A DNA stretch of 64,000 nt from an uncultured Oxalobacter sp. (GCA_934401755.1 CAKRSU010000005.1:23521-87520), one strand, 5' to 3'; numbered from the stretch's first letter, positions 52,926 to 63,831 are shown. Program-made: numbers and translations. Notes: a model not told the origin generated them from the sequence alone.

Positions 52926-54488
52926 TTACCTTTTAGCCGATTTACTTTCCTGTATTTCTTGTTTCCATTCCCGCTCTCTCGCATCAATCAATGAAAGATC
53001 ATAGAAGGTAAGATCTTTTTCTCGACGCGCAAGCGTTAGTTGTTCAACTGCCATCTCATTAGCTTGCATCCCATGATAGTATTCTGCCATAGAAAGATGC
53101 ATCAATCCTTTCTTGCCCATCTGCGCATAAACTTCGGCAATCTTCTTTTGCAATGAAGCATCATCAGAATAGCGTTGGATTGCTTTACGAAGAAACCGAA
53201 TACATTCATCATACCGACGGGCACGATTTAATGCTTCAATATGCAAATTCATCATAACACGAGAAGACGGAAAACGATCTATCGCATGACGAGTAATATT
53301 GACCACATCTGTCGCCTTACTTGTTTCCATTGCAATTTGTATAGCAAGTCCATTAAGTGCAATACTTTGACGATTGACGGTTTCCGTAAAAATCTTACGT
53401 GCTTCATTTAATCTCGTTTTAGCAAGTTCAGGCTCTCGTTGAGATAAAGCCAGTAACGCTAATCCATAATAGCCTGCGGCAATTTGAAAACGCGTTCCGT
53501 TTCGAATTTGTTCCGTAAAATATTTTTCTGTCTCATATACGCCTCCCGTCATATCCCCTTGAATGACTCGGGCTTTAGCACGAATCAACTGAAAATCTGC
53601 GCTATCAGTATGTTGTCGATAGGGTACATTGCGAGCACGTGCTTCAGCATCAGCAATACGATCAGAAGCTAAAGGATGAGTTCTCAAATATTGAGAAGGT
53701 ACATCATTATATAAACGAGTAGCATTTTGCATTTTAAGGAAAAATGCGGCCATATCATTAACATCAAATCCTGCTCGTCTCAAAATTTGAAATCCCACAC
53801 GATCTGCCTCTTTTTCTGCATCACGTGTAAAATTAATTTGCTTTTGAATAGCGACACCTTGCCCTGCCATAAATGTACCAATGGCTGCATCAGAACCAGC
53901 ACCCGCTGCAGCAGCAATTAATGCAAGTGCAGCAGAAGCCAATGGAATTAGCACATCATGTTCAGAAGAAGCAATCATTCGAGCAATATGTCGTTGCGAT
54001 ACATGGCCAATTTCATGAGACAGTACAGACGCAAGTTCAGATTCTGTTTCCGTTGCAAGTAATAGCCCGGTATGAACACCGATAAAACCGCCAGGTAAGG
54101 CAAACGCATTAAGCGTACGATCTTTGATACCAAAAAAAGTAAAATCATTAACTAATTCACCACGAATCGTAGGATCTGCTGCAATGAGCTTATTACCCAG
54201 ATTAAATAAATATTCATTTAGAACATCATCTTTGACATAAGCAGGATCCTGCTCAATTTGGATCATAATCATTTTTCCCAATTTATATTCTTGAATCGGT
54301 GATAATGCAACACGCGCATCATCACCAATACTTGGGATATTATTTATCTGAGCATATGACTGGATTGGCAATTGTAGACAAAAAACAGTCAGTACAGGAA
54401 CTGTCCATTTTCTTAACCAACCTGATAATTGGCATAATCTTTTTTTCTGAAATAACGCACCGTTTTTTCTCATGATGCTATGATACAT
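52926..54488 (-). CDS. bepA: BepA-like M48 metalloprotease with TPR repeats
   Basis: A 520-residue periplasmic protein. A signal peptide lies at about residues 28-46; the zinc site is HEIGH (about 158-162) with third ligand Glu in DAEKEADRVG. The C-terminal half holds TPR-like helices (FYGLALLALSQREPELAKTR, AIQRYSDDASLQKKIAEVYA). BepA folds or degrades outer membrane proteins such as LptD. ATG 54488 and 54473 are both possible. Divergent from moaC. Confidence 0.87.
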   Translation of the reverse strand: MYHSIMRKNGALFQKKRLCQLSGWLRKWTVPVLTVFCLQLPIQSYAQINNIPSIGDDARVALSPIQEYKLGKMIMIQIEQDPAYVKDDVLNEYLFNLGNKLIAADPTIRGELVNDFTFFGIKDRTLNAFALPGGFIGVHTGLLLATETESELASVLSHEIGHVSQRHIARMIASSEHDVLIPLASAALALIAAAAGAGSDAAIGTFMAGQGVAIQKQINFTRDAEKEADRVGFQILRRAGFDVNDMAAFFLKMQNATRLYNDVPSQYLRTHPLASDRIADAEARARNVPYRQHTDSADFQLIRAKARVIQGDMTGGVYETEKYFTEQIRNGTRFQIAAGYYGLALLALSQREPELAKTRLNEARKIFTETVNRQSIALNGLAIQIAMETSKATDVVNITRHAIDRFPSSRVMMNLHIEALNRARRYDECIRFLRKAIQRYSDDASLQKKIAEVYAQMGKKGLMHLSMAEYYHGMQANEMAVEQLTLARREKDLTFYDLSLIDAREREWKQEIQESKSAKR

Positions 54489-54515
54489 TGTTATTTTGAT
54501 TTCTTAGGGTAATTT

Positions 54516-55016
54516 ATGTCTGCTTACAATTTTGAACAGAATCAGACTTTGGCATTATCGCATTTTGATGATTTAGGACAAGCTCATATGGTTGATGTCG
54601 GGAAAAAAGACAATACCCACCGAATTGCAATTGCCACTGGAACTATTCATATGAAACCGGAAACACTTTCAACCCTTGTGAATCAAAAAGCAAATAAAGG
54701 AGATGTTTTAAGTATTGCAAGGATCGCCGCAATCATGGGAGCCAAACGAACATCAGAACTTGTTCCCCTCTGTCATCCACTTTCTTTAACACGAATTACA
54801 GTCGACTTCTCAATTGGCGACTTCTTTGTAAGTTGCAAAGCAAGAACAGAAACAGTTGGAAAAACAGGTGTTGAAATGGAAGCATTAACAGCTGTTCAAA
54901 TTGGATTATTAACCATTTATGATATGCTCAAAGCCATTGATCGTGGCATGGTCATTTCAGATATTCACCTAATTGAAAAACAAGGTGGGAAATCTGGGAT
55001 ATGGAAAGCTCATTAA
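54516..55016 (+). CDS. moaC: Cyclic pyranopterin monophosphate synthase
   Basis: A 166-residue MoaC, second step of molybdenum cofactor synthesis. It carries [18 protein letters not shown], the [20 protein letters not shown] active-site segment, and [20 protein letters not shown]. No other moa gene is near. A TAGGG box precedes ATG 54516. Confidence 0.95.
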   Translation: MSAYNFEQNQTLALSHFDDLGQAHMVDVGKKDNTHRIAIATGTIHMKPETLSTLVNQKANKGDVLSIARIAAIMGAKRTSELVPLCHPLSLTRITVDFSIGDFFVSCKARTETVGKTGVEMEALTAVQIGLLTIYDMLKAIDRGMVISDIHLIEKQGGKSGIWKAH

Positions 55017-55022
55017 ATAAAA

Positions 55023-56273
55023 TTACTGAAGTTTAAAATCCTTTTTTGCATCATCTGGCATCTCAGCATGAACTAACTCCCCATTAAGATCTACAAACAA
55101 CGGAGCCCCACAATCTTCACAATATTCAATCATAAAGCGCCCTACTGGAGATTGATCAAATTTTATCCCTAATTCGCGAAGTAAACTAAAGATTGCCAAT
55201 AATTGTTTGCCCCCTTTTATCTTCGATGAAGTTGGATGTTTCTCTAACAAAATCGGTATGCTTTGCCCATCAATTTCTTCAGTGCCATAAATTGGCCATA
55301 CAATCCCATAAATAATTTTGCGCTCTTTTAAAGTGTAAAAACCAATCCGATATTCTTCAATCTGAATCCCTCCGCTTTCTTTACCGAAGCCACCAATAAC
55401 AGCACCTAATGCCTGCACTGGAATATTTAAAGCATATTCGAGATATTGAACAGCAGCACGAACAGAAATAGGACGGACTTCTTGATCAGTCTTTCGGCAA
55501 GTATTGAAATATCCCCCTGGTAATAAAAAATCAAAATAACACCCTGGAAGAACCTGCATGAATAATGGCAACACTTCCTGCTTCCAATTAATCAGTGCGA
55601 TTTCTTTCTCTTGATCAAGTGGTATCGGATCTTTTTTTGCCTGCCAGCAAAAAATAGGCGTGCCTTCATCAACCATAATGCCGGCTAATAAATAACGCCC
55701 ATCGGCAAGAAATTGTACCGTCTCCTCCTTAGCGGGTAAAACGACCGATTTTCCTGTTTGAATGGATTCAATAAACTGTTGAGAAACTTGATAAACATCA
55801 ATAGGTTCCATCGGTAACTGATCCACTGCATATAACATAGGAGATAAACTGACTCTAGCGCCCTTAGCTAACAGAGTCGTCTGAAAAATCTTACAAAGCT
55901 TTTGAACAATATCACAGCCCAATTTTCCTGAAGGAATCGTAAATCGAGTCCAAGCTAATATTGGTATCACAACTAAAAGGAATTGAAAGCGATGCTCTTT
56001 TTCAACAACAATACAAGATTCACAATAAGATTCAATCACTTCTAATAAACAATTGTAAGCATCGATATCGGTGTTAAACAGAAAATCTCCTGCTTGATTA
56101 AAGAGGCTTTGACGGCCGCGTTTTACCAATGATGCCACTAACTTCTGCAGCCGAAGTCTGGCATATTCGCTTTCTGTAAAACTAGAGGCATAAAACATCT
56201 CCCGAGCAAGTGCAATAAGTCGTTTGCTATCCATACTCATATGAATATTAGATTCTATTGAAGTGTTTTGCAT
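55023..56273 (-). CDS. DUF2863-family protein
   Basis: A 416-residue protein of the DUF2863 type, known from betaproteobacteria and without established function. It has a helical N-terminal third, a central region LPGGYFNTCRKTDQEVRPIS and a C-terminal YCEDCGAPLFVDLNGELVHA with a Cys pair. It stands downstream of tRNA genes. Start ATG 56273 lacks a strong box; residues 12 or 14 are alternatives. Confidence 0.75.
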   Translation of the reverse strand: MQNTSIESNIHMSMDSKRLIALAREMFYASSFTESEYARLRLQKLVASLVKRGRQSLFNQAGDFLFNTDIDAYNCLLEVIESYCESCIVVEKEHRFQFLLVVIPILAWTRFTIPSGKLGCDIVQKLCKIFQTTLLAKGARVSLSPMLYAVDQLPMEPIDVYQVSQQFIESIQTGKSVVLPAKEETVQFLADGRYLLAGIMVDEGTPIFCWQAKKDPIPLDQEKEIALINWKQEVLPLFMQVLPGCYFDFLLPGGYFNTCRKTDQEVRPISVRAAVQYLEYALNIPVQALGAVIGGFGKESGGIQIEEYRIGFYTLKERKIIYGIVWPIYGTEEIDGQSIPILLEKHPTSSKIKGGKQLLAIFSLLRELGIKFDQSPVGRFMIEYCEDCGAPLFVDLNGELVHAEMPDDAKKDFKLQ

Positions 56274-56323
56274 TTCAAAATAATACCCCTAATACAACGT
56301 TCTAATACGCGGTAGTTAATAGG

Positions 56324-56346
56324 CAAAAAAAAATCCCCGAAGGGAT
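56324..56346 (-). terminator. Intrinsic terminator after tRNA-Glu
   Basis: The stem ATCCC/GGGAT with a TTCG loop is followed on the minus strand by T9. It lies about 17 bases after the tRNA-Glu CCA end. Confidence 0.85.
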
Positions 56347-56362
56347 ATTCTTTCAATATATT

Positions 56363-56438
56363 TGGCATCTCCAAGCGGATTCGAACCGCTGTTCTCACCG
56401 TGAAAGGGTGATGTCCTAGGCCTCTAGACGATGGAGAC
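56363..56438 (-). tRNA. tRNA-Glu (anticodon UUC)
   Basis: A 76-base cloverleaf. The acceptor stem starts GTCTCCA and ends TGGAGAT plus GCCA. The anticodon stem-loop has ACCC/GGT pairing around TTTC, and the T-loop is GGTTCGAATCC. CCA is encoded. Confidence 0.95.
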
Positions 56439-56455
56439 AAATTTTATTTCTTCTC

Positions 56456-56531
<76 letters not shown>

Positions 56532-56699
56532 TTACGAAGAAAATGAATTATAACAGTGTTATAATATCTTTCGCAAGAAGTAGCTATAAACATATCATAA
56601 AAAACGATATCCCCCAATAGTTCTTTTTCATTTCTTGAAAAAAACAAACAACCTTAGACTAAACAATTCTTCCTTTTTCCGATAATGAATATTACATTA

Positions 56700-56738
56700 A
56701 AAATCCTGTCATGATTTAAATAACATTGACAGGATTTT
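56700..56738. terminator. Intrinsic terminator after gltX
   Basis: A perfect 12-bp stem (56700-56711 with 56727-56738) and a 15-nt loop, with T-rich tails on both strands. It ends gltX transcription. The rest of 56532-56760 holds the tRNA promoter region and no gene. Confidence 0.85.
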
Positions 56739-56760
56739 CTCAATTTAACCCTAAAAATGA

Positions 56761-58149
56761 TTACAAATTCTTGAGTCGTTCAAGAACAGTCTCGCGTCCA
56801 AAAAGACAAACAACAGCATCAATAGATGGGGTATGGAGTTCTCCTGTTAATAACAAACGTAACGGCATTGCTACCTGAGGCATTCTCATCTTACGTTGTT
56901 TCAAAATACCTTTCATCATCGCTTTAAGTGCATCACGATTCCAATCAACCGTTTTAATCTGATCAGCATATTCTTTTAATGCTTCGCGAGAAGCTTCAGT
57001 AAGATGCTCTTTTAACACTTCAGGATCAGGATCGGGATGTCCATAAAAAATCAAAGTAGATTGCGCTAATTCATTGACCGTATTTGCTCGATCTTTCATC
57101 AATCCAATTACTTCTTGTAAATTAGGTCCTATCGATAAATCAACACCTAATTGTTCTAATTGCGGACGAACTAATGTTTCAAGACGAGCATTATCTGCTT
57201 CACGAATATAATGATTATTTAGCCAATTGAGCTTTTCAGTATTAAATTGAGAAGCTGAAGCGGATAAATGATCAAAATCAAACCATTCACAAAACTGCTT
57301 CATGGAAAATACTTCATCATCCCCATGACTCCATCCCAGTCGAGCTAAATAGTTCAACATCGCTTCAGGTAAATATCCTGCAGCTGGATACTCCATAACA
57401 GATACAGCCCCATGACGTTTAGATAATTTTTCACCGTCATCTCCTAAAATCATAGGTAAATGAGCATATTCAGGAACAGGAGCATTCAATGCTTTAAGCA
57501 TATTAATCTGACGAGGCGTATTATTGACATGATCATCACCACGAATAACATGGGTAATCCCCATATCCCAATCATCAATGACAACACAAAAATTATAGGT
57601 CGGCGTTCCATCCGAACGTGCAATAATTAAATCATCTAACTGGCTATTTGCAATCGTAATCTCCCCTTTAACATGATCTTTCCAAGTTACAACGCCTTCT
57701 TGGGGATTACGAAAACGAACAACAGGATGAACACCTTCTGGAATAGGCGGAAGAATCTTGCCAGGTTCTGGACGCCATTTTCCATCATATCGAGGGATTT
57801 CTCCTGCCGCTTTTTGACGTTCACGCATTTCATTTAACTCTTCGGGGGTACAGTAGCAATAATAAGCGGAACCATCCTTTAACATTTGAGTAATCACTTC
57901 ACGATAACGGTCCATACGCTTCATTTGATAGAAAGGCCCCTCATCATGTTCTAATCCAAGCCATTTCATCCCATCAATAATGGCTTGAACGGCCTCATCA
58001 GTTGAACGTTCGAGATCAGTATCTTCAATGCGTAAAACAAATTTACCTTGATGATGACGGGCATAAGCCCAAGAATAAAGTGCAGTACGCGCACCGCCTA
58101 AATGCAGGAAACCTGTCGGACTCGGCGCAAATCGGGTTCTTACAGTCAT
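56761..58149 (-). CDS. gltX: Glutamyl-tRNA synthetase
   Basis: A 462-residue class I synthetase charging tRNA-Glu. It has the HIGH-type motif [15 protein letters not shown] (about residues 7-21) and the KMSKS-type motif [12 protein letters not shown] (about 238-249), plus [20 protein letters not shown]. Zinc-type Cys residues occur (YCYCTPEE). It is encoded next to the tRNA-Glu gene. Confidence 0.96.
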   Translation of the reverse strand: MTVRTRFAPSPTGFLHLGGARTALYSWAYARHHQGKFVLRIEDTDLERSTDEAVQAIIDGMKWLGLEHDEGPFYQMKRMDRYREVITQMLKDGSAYYCYCTPEELNEMRERQKAAGEIPRYDGKWRPEPGKILPPIPEGVHPVVRFRNPQEGVVTWKDHVKGEITIANSQLDDLIIARSDGTPTYNFCVVIDDWDMGITHVIRGDDHVNNTPRQINMLKALNAPVPEYAHLPMILGDDGEKLSKRHGAVSVMEYPAAGYLPEAMLNYLARLGWSHGDDEVFSMKQFCEWFDFDHLSASASQFNTEKLNWLNNHYIREADNARLETLVRPQLEQLGVDLSIGPNLQEVIGLMKDRANTVNELAQSTLIFYGHPDPDPEVLKEHLTEASREALKEYADQIKTVDWNRDALKAMMKGILKQRKMRMPQVAMPLRLLLTGELHTPSIDAVVCLFGRETVLERLKNL

Positions 58150-58361
58150 GAGATTTATTGAAATTAAACAGAATTAAACAAGGTGTTTATTCTACTCCAC
58201 CCTTGTGTTTAAAGAACATCAAACATTGAGATCATGGTCCTTAGCCGTATGATTATGTTATTCTTCCGTCAAACTGAATTTATTTCGATAGAATAACCAT
58301 AAAGCTTATGGTTATTGATAGCACTAATCTCAATACACATAATGAATAGATAGGATCAACG

Positions 58362-59216
58362 GTGGAAAACAAATCGCATGCCTTGATTACGTTGCTCTTC
58401 ACCGGTATTCTCGGAATAATAACGCTCTGTATCTTTCTCTTTCTAAATCGTAACGCTTCAGATTATTTTTACTACCAGATTACTACTTTTCATTCCGTCA
58501 AGAGTTTGAATAAAGGCAGTAAAGTAAAATTCAATGGGATTGATATTGGGCATGTTACTGAATTAGGCTTTAGCAAAAAAAATAAAGGCGCTATTGATAT
58601 CACACTTGAAATTGATCAAAAAACGCCCATTACCCGAAGTACCTATGCTGTTATTGCTTACCAACCAGTTACGGGCATTTCTTCAATTGAATTAGCGGAT
58701 AATGGTTCCCATTCCGAACCACTCATCACATCCCATGATACGCCTGCGATCATCCCAATGATTGATGGAACTTATCATAAAATGCAAGCTAGAGGACTTC
58801 AAATTATTCAAGAAATTCAAATGGTCACTCAAAGCCTCTCAACACTACTCAACGGAAAACATCAAAAAATGATCTACGCGGTTATTCACGACCTCAGTAA
58901 TCGATCAAAAAAATGGGCTCAGGCACCATGGAATATCTATGCTGCCTCCGTTGATCTCCCTGAAAAAATTGCCCAAGGCCACAATGTTATTAATCGATTA
59001 TACCAATTAGCAATTGATGTTAAACGAATTTCAAAAATCATCGACACCCGACTTAATCAAGCAAATCGCCAAATTGATTTTGAAGAATTAGAAAAAATTG
59101 CTCGTGACTCTCGTATCATTCTTAACAACATTAATATCATCATGAATGAATACAAACGAGGAATGCATTCTCCTTTAATTAAACGAAAAATAACCTCTCC
59201 CCATAAAAATCACTAA
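58362..59216 (+). CDS. MCE (MlaD-type) domain protein, orphan
   Basis: A 284-residue protein from GTG 58362 (AGGAT box). One N-terminal membrane helix (about 9-27) is followed by an MCE domain (about 37-125: VKSLNKGSKVKFNGIDIGHV, YQPVTGISSIELAD). The C-terminal region is helical. MCE proteins carry lipids between membranes with an ATPase and permease; neither partner gene is adjacent here. The basic C-terminus is unusual. Confidence 0.75.
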   Translation: MENKSHALITLLFTGILGIITLCIFLFLNRNASDYFYYQITTFHSVKSLNKGSKVKFNGIDIGHVTELGFSKKNKGAIDITLEIDQKTPITRSTYAVIAYQPVTGISSIELADNGSHSEPLITSHDTPAIIPMIDGTYHKMQARGLQIIQEIQMVTQSLSTLLNGKHQKMIYAVIHDLSNRSKKWAQAPWNIYAASVDLPEKIAQGHNVINRLYQLAIDVKRISKIIDTRLNQANRQIDFEELEKIARDSRIILNNINIIMNEYKRGMHSPLIKRKITSPHKNH

Positions 59217-59365
59217 AAAATCCTATTTCTTCTACGACACATGACATAGGTCTGTTACAATCAAAGGTTATATAAAGGGATCATATAAAAATAATTTGAT
59301 ATGATGTTATCTCAATTTATACGATCAAAATCCTTTCAATCATTTTTACAGGAGCAACTGTTTCA

Positions 59366-59878
59366 ATGAGACCTTCTGTTTCCGAATTGGATGCGGAAAA
59401 GCTATACCAAAATCTAAAAGATCAAATTGGTCTTGCTTTTAAAAATTTTGACAATATCGTTATTGTGGGCATTCGTTCAGGAGGAGCATGGATTGCCGAG
59501 CGTTTAGTTCAAGATCTTTGTTTAACGACACCACCTGGATTTATTGATGTTTCTTTTTACCGTGATGATTATGCCGAAAAAGGGCTTCCTGCTGAAGTAA
59601 AACCGACACAAATCCCTTTTGACGTCAACGGGATGACCATTTTACTGATTGATGATGTCCTTTATACGGGACGGACAACTCGTGCTGCCATTAATGAATT
59701 ATTTGATTATGGTCGGCCAGCTCGTATCATATTAGGAGCATTAATTGATCGTGGTGGACGTGAACTTCCCATAGTTGCCGATTTTGTTGCAACAACTATT
59801 TCGGCAGAAAAAAACGAAATACTGGTTCTGCACCAGTGTGATGACAAAACTTTCTCCTTAACGCTGGAAAATGCTTAA
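59366..59878 (+). CDS. pyrR: Bifunctional PyrR (regulator/uracil phosphoribosyltransferase)
   Basis: A 170-residue PyrR. The PRPP-binding motif is [17 protein letters not shown] (about residues 91-107); [14 protein letters not shown] and [11 protein letters not shown] are typical. In this group it can make UMP and may regulate the pyr genes. It overlaps pyrB by 8 bases. A small hairpin (ATCATAT/ATATGAT, about 59280-59310) precedes it but no classical attenuator was seen. Confidence 0.93.
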   Translation: MRPSVSELDAEKLYQNLKDQIGLAFKNFDNIVIVGIRSGGAWIAERLVQDLCLTTPPGFIDVSFYRDDYAEKGLPAEVKPTQIPFDVNGMTILLIDDVLYTGRTTRAAINELFDYGRPARIILGALIDRGGRELPIVADFVATTISAEKNEILVLHQCDDKTFSLTLENA

Positions 59879-60830
59879 TCCTCAATTAAATAATCATGGC
59901 GAACTGCAACATTTATTAGCACTGCGCGGTTTGCCAAAAGACATTATCCTTCATATTCTAGATACGGCATCATCGTTTGTTAGTGTATCAGATCGTGAAG
60001 TAAAAAAAGTTCCTTTACTTCGTGGAAAAAGTGTTTTTAATCTTTTCTTTGAAAACTCAACGCGTACCCGCACAACTTTTGAAATTGCGGCCAAACGTTT
60101 GTCTGCCGATGTAATCAACTTAAATATTGCTGCTTCTTCTACGAGTAAAGGAGAAACATTACTGGATACGGTTGATAATTTAACTTCCATGAATGCCGAT
60201 ATGTTTGTTGTTCGGCATGCTCAATCTGGAGCCCCTTTTCTTATTGCTAAACATATCAATGACCATCATCGTGACCATCTGCATGTTGTTAATGCTGGAG
60301 ATGGTCGACATGCTCACCCTACCCAAGGGCTTTTAGATATGTTTACCATTCGTCACTATAAAAAAGACTTTTCAAATCTTAAAGTTGCGATTGTTGGAGA
60401 TGTTGTGCATAGTCGAGTCGCTCGTTCTGATATTTATGCACTCAAAACTTTAGGTGTCCCAGAAATTCGAACCATTGGTCCTGCGACATTACTTGCATCG
60501 GGTTTATCTGAATTAGGCGTTCGACAATTCACCAATATGGAAGAAGGTTTAAAAGATGTTGATGTCATTATTATGCTCCGTGTTCAAAATGAGCGAATTA
60601 ATAGTGCTTTATTGCCGACAACCCAGGAATTTTTCAAAAGTTATGGTCTAACGCCAGAACGATTAGCATTGGCAAAATCAGATGCTATTGTGATGCATCC
60701 AGGTCCAATTAACCGTGGCGTTGAAATCGATTCTGCTGTAGCAGATGGTCCTCAAGCGGTTATTTTGTCACAGGTAACTTTCGGAATTGCCGTCAGAATG
60801 GCTGTTATGAGCATTTTAGCCGCCAATTAA
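59871..60830 (+). CDS. pyrB: Aspartate carbamoyltransferase catalytic subunit
   Basis: A 319-residue ATCase catalytic chain. Carbamoyl phosphate site [12 protein letters not shown], then [12 protein letters not shown], and [13 protein letters not shown] near the C-terminus. It makes carbamoyl aspartate in pyrimidine synthesis. No pyrI follows; instead a dihydroorotase-like gene, as in the pyrBC' type. Confidence 0.96.
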   Translation: MLNPQLNNHGELQHLLALRGLPKDIILHILDTASSFVSVSDREVKKVPLLRGKSVFNLFFENSTRTRTTFEIAAKRLSADVINLNIAASSTSKGETLLDTVDNLTSMNADMFVVRHAQSGAPFLIAKHINDHHRDHLHVVNAGDGRHAHPTQGLLDMFTIRHYKKDFSNLKVAIVGDVVHSRVARSDIYALKTLGVPEIRTIGPATLLASGLSELGVRQFTNMEEGLKDVDVIIMLRVQNERINSALLPTTQEFFKSYGLTPERLALAKSDAIVMHPGPINRGVEIDSAVADGPQAVILSQVTFGIAVRMAVMSILAAN

Positions 60831-60856
60831 AAATCACTCGATTTCTGGAGATTGTT

Positions 60857-62143
60857 ATGAAACTGCTAATTAAAAATGGACATGTCATCGATCCAGCTAA
60901 TCGAATTGACGGTATTTGTAATTTAGCCATTGCAGATGGAAAAATTTTCGCTATATTTACGGATGAATCAACCTTTGATTTCACCCCAGATCGTATTATT
61001 GATGCGACTCATCTTATCGTCGCTCCTGGTTTGGTCGATTTAGGCGCTCGCTTGCGCGAACCTGGCAACGAACATCGTTCCTTTTTAAAATCAGAACTGA
61101 GTGCTGCTCTTGCCGGTGGCATTACTTCGCTGGTTTGTCCGCCTGATACAGAGCCTGTATTAGACGAACCTGGATTAGTTGAAATGCTGAAATATCGCGC
61201 TTCTTCTTTAAATAAAGCCCATATTTATCCGCTAGGAGCCTTAACCTTAGGTCTTCATGGTGAAAAATTGCCTGAAATGTCAGAATTAACGGATGCGGGA
61301 TGCATTGGATTTTCCAATGCAAATGCTCCTTTACCTGACTCAGAAATGTTATTGCGTGTTATGCAATATGCAAAATCATTTGACTATTGCATCTGGTTAC
61401 AACCTCAAGATCCTTCATTAAGCCGCAATGGGATGGCCCATTCTGGCGCATTATCTGCTCGTTTAGGCCTCTCTGGCATCCCTGTTATAGCTGAAACGAT
61501 TAGCCTTCATACCATATTCGAACTGATGCGAATTACAGGAGCTAGAGTGCACTTGTGTCGCTTATCAAGCGCAGCAGGAATCAATCTTGTGCGCCAAGCA
61601 AAAGCAGAAGGACTCCCTGTAACAGCTGATGTTGGGATTCACCATGTTCATCTAACGGATGCGGATATTGATTTCTTTGATGCAAATGCTCGTTTAACCC
61701 CTCCATTACGCTCGCCAATGGATCGTAATGCCATTACAGTAGGCTTACAGGATGGCACCATTGATGCAATTTGTTCTGATCATACACCAACAGATGATGA
61801 TGAAAAAATGTTGCCCTTTGGTGAAGCGGCTCCTGGTGCGACAGGCCTTGAATTACTATTATCGCTAACTTTAAAATGGGCCATGAAAAATAGCGAAAAA
61901 GATGCTTTATCTCGTGCTATCGCAAAAATCACTTGCGAACCCGCTCGTGTCTTGAACCTGCCTTGTGGAACATTAGGAGTAGGAGAAATTGCAGATATTT
62001 GTCTTTTTGATCCATTGGCTAAATGGACTGTTAAAGCGGATGCATTGATTAGCCAAGGACATCACACCCCATTTCTTGACAAAGAGCTGCCTGGACGAAT
62101 TCATTTAACGCTTATTGATGGACGTCCTGTTTTTGAGCGCTAA
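60857..62143 (+). CDS. pyrC: Dihydroorotase-like PyrC' (probably inactive)
   Basis: A 428-residue dihydroorotase homolog. The usual zinc motif DxHxHLREPG reads LVDLGARLREPG here, so both His are missing. In the later metal-binding segment the second His is replaced (VHLCRLSSA). SDHTP is kept. Such inactive PyrC' subunits are known to support assembly of ATCase in Pseudomonas-type pyrBC' operons. It lies 26 bases after pyrB, with GGAG before ATG 60857. Confidence 0.9.
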   Translation: MKLLIKNGHVIDPANRIDGICNLAIADGKIFAIFTDESTFDFTPDRIIDATHLIVAPGLVDLGARLREPGNEHRSFLKSELSAALAGGITSLVCPPDTEPVLDEPGLVEMLKYRASSLNKAHIYPLGALTLGLHGEKLPEMSELTDAGCIGFSNANAPLPDSEMLLRVMQYAKSFDYCIWLQPQDPSLSRNGMAHSGALSARLGLSGIPVIAETISLHTIFELMRITGARVHLCRLSSAAGINLVRQAKAEGLPVTADVGIHHVHLTDADIDFFDANARLTPPLRSPMDRNAITVGLQDGTIDAICSDHTPTDDDEKMLPFGEAAPGATGLELLLSLTLKWAMKNSEKDALSRAIAKITCEPARVLNLPCGTLGVGEIADICLFDPLAKWTVKADALISQGHHTPFLDKELPGRIHLTLIDGRPVFER

Positions 62144-62170
62144 CATGCCAATGATAGATCATTATTGATA

Positions 62171-62908
62171 ATGCGTCGGCTTATTAGAAGTACCCGTTTA
62201 ATCATCCATGTTCTTGCCGCAGTATTTTACTGCGGTATCATCTATCATTTCATTAACAAAGCCGCTCAAAAACGTTACATACAGAAATGGTCACGTCAAC
62301 TAATGGCAATTTCTGGCATAAAAACCGTCATCAATTACCCTGAACGTTTATCTTCTCAAGCATTAATCGTTTCAAACCATATTTCGTGGCTTGATATATT
62401 TTTAATTTATGCTCATATTAACGGGCATTTTATTGCTAAATCAGCAATGGCAACTTGGCCTGTCATCGGTTATCTAGGCCGTAAGGTTGGAACTATTTAT
62501 TTAGATCGTTTAAGTAACCGCAATCTCAAACAAACGCTCAATAAACTGATTGAAAACTTACTGGCTCATGAACGTTGCATTTTCTTTCCAGAAGGCACAA
62601 CTGCTTCTCAAGGTAAAATGCTCCCTTTTCATGCTAACTTATTTGAAGGAGCAATTCATACTCACATTCCTGTTCAACCGCTTGCTATTCGATATAGAAT
62701 GCCAGATGGTTCTTATGCTAAAGCAGTCGATTTTACTGGTAATATCAGCATGTTGGCTAGTTTAAAACGAATTTTAAATGCCAGTCACATTACCGCAGAA
62801 CTCACCGTTTTACCGATTATTGACATAACAGGAAAACACCGGAAAGATTTAGCCCAAATGGCTTTTAATGCTATTGAATTAGCCCTCAAAAATGATAATA
62901 CTAGATAG
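62171..62908 (+). CDS. plsC: 1-acyl-sn-glycerol-3-phosphate acyltransferase
   Basis: A 245-residue acyltransferase that forms phosphatidate at the inner membrane. Motifs are SNHISWLDIFLIY (NHxxxxD), LDRLSNR and FFPEGTTASQGKMLPFH. One membrane helix is at about residues 9-29. It follows pyrC' closely and overlaps apaH by 8 bases tail to tail. Confidence 0.9.
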   Translation: MRRLIRSTRLIIHVLAAVFYCGIIYHFINKAAQKRYIQKWSRQLMAISGIKTVINYPERLSSQALIVSNHISWLDIFLIYAHINGHFIAKSAMATWPVIGYLGRKVGTIYLDRLSNRNLKQTLNKLIENLLAHERCIFFPEGTTASQGKMLPFHANLFEGAIHTHIPVQPLAIRYRMPDGSYAKAVDFTGNISMLASLKRILNASHITAELTVLPIIDITGKHRKDLAQMAFNAIELALKNDNTR

Positions 62909-63728
62909 TTGGCACACGATATCCAGAAGACGCAATCTGAAAAACCGCTCGATCTTCTAATCGAACCGCTGTTAAAGCGCCCCCCCATAAACATCCTGTA
63001 TCTAATGCCAACAATGTTGGTTCATTTACTAGACCTAATGTCGACCAATGTCCCCAAACCACGAGATTATTTCTCGATTGCCTTTCTGGTACTTTAAACC
63101 AAGGCATATAACCCATCGGTGCCGTTTCAGGTCCAAGTTTTGCTTTAAAATCCATTACGCCTTTTGCTGAACAAAAACGTAGGCGTGTTAATCCATTAAT
63201 AATACATCGTAATCGATCTCCACCCGTTAAATGATCATCCCAACAATTTGGCTGATTCCCATACATTTCCATCATGAATGTTTTCCAGTGCCTTCCTTGA
63301 AGCACAGATTCAACTTCAGATGCTAAAGTTAAAGCTTTTGAACGAGACCATTGAGGTAATAAGCCCGCATGAACAAGAATACCATTTTCTCCAAGAGGAT
63401 ACGCCATCGGTCGAGAACGAATCCAATCAATCAATGCTGCATGATCTGGCGCCTCTAAGATGTCTTTAACCGTATCTCCCGTTTTTATCTGACGAACACC
63501 CGCTGCAATTCCTAATAAATGCAGATCATGATTTCCTAATACAACTTGTGCTCTCTCTCCTAATGCTATAATTCGACGCAACACCCCCAATGAATCAGGA
63601 CCACGGTTAATCAAATCACCTGTAAATAAAAAATAGGCATCTGATGATTCGTGTGCAATCATCGCCAATAATGCTTCTAACTGAGGCAAACACCCATGAA
63701 CATCTCCAATGAGATAGGTATTCATCAT
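62901..63728 (-). CDS. apaH: Bis(5'-nucleosyl)-tetraphosphatase, symmetrical
   Basis: A 275-residue metallophosphoesterase splitting Ap4A into two ADP. It has IGDVHGCLPQLEALL (about 7-21), GDLINRGPDSLGVLR, VLGNHDLHLLGIAAG and LVHAGLLPQWSRSKAL. A seven-base G tract (63-type run near 62981) stays in frame (LWGGALTAVR). Start is ATG 63728 or 63725. Confidence 0.93.
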   Translation of the reverse strand: MMNTYLIGDVHGCLPQLEALLAMIAHESSDAYFLFTGDLINRGPDSLGVLRRIIALGERAQVVLGNHDLHLLGIAAGVRQIKTGDTVKDILEAPDHAALIDWIRSRPMAYPLGENGILVHAGLLPQWSRSKALTLASEVESVLQGRHWKTFMMEMYGNQPNCWDDHLTGGDRLRCIINGLTRLRFCSAKGVMDFKAKLGPETAPMGYMPWFKVPERQSRNNLVVWGHWSTLGLVNEPTLLALDTGCLWGGALTAVRLEDRAVFQIASSGYRVPTI

Positions 63729-63805
63729 AACGATTTCCGATATAACAATATCAAACTAGACCTTGAATAAGTTTCATCTTTCGATGAAACCTAACATCAC
63801 AATAA

Positions 63806-63831
63806 AAAAGCGCTCATTCCAAGATAAACGC
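63806..63831 (-). terminator. Probable intrinsic terminator before apaH
   Basis: On the minus strand an imperfect GCG-rich stem (about 63810-63830) is followed by T6, after the thioesterase-like gene. A second hairpin (GTTTCATC/GATGAAAC, about 63772-63790) lies nearer apaH. Confidence 0.5.

Noticed and set aside
62980..62987. Frameshift at a G7 tract in apaH
   Set aside because: The reading frame through the tract is intact and gives the conserved C-terminal sequence.
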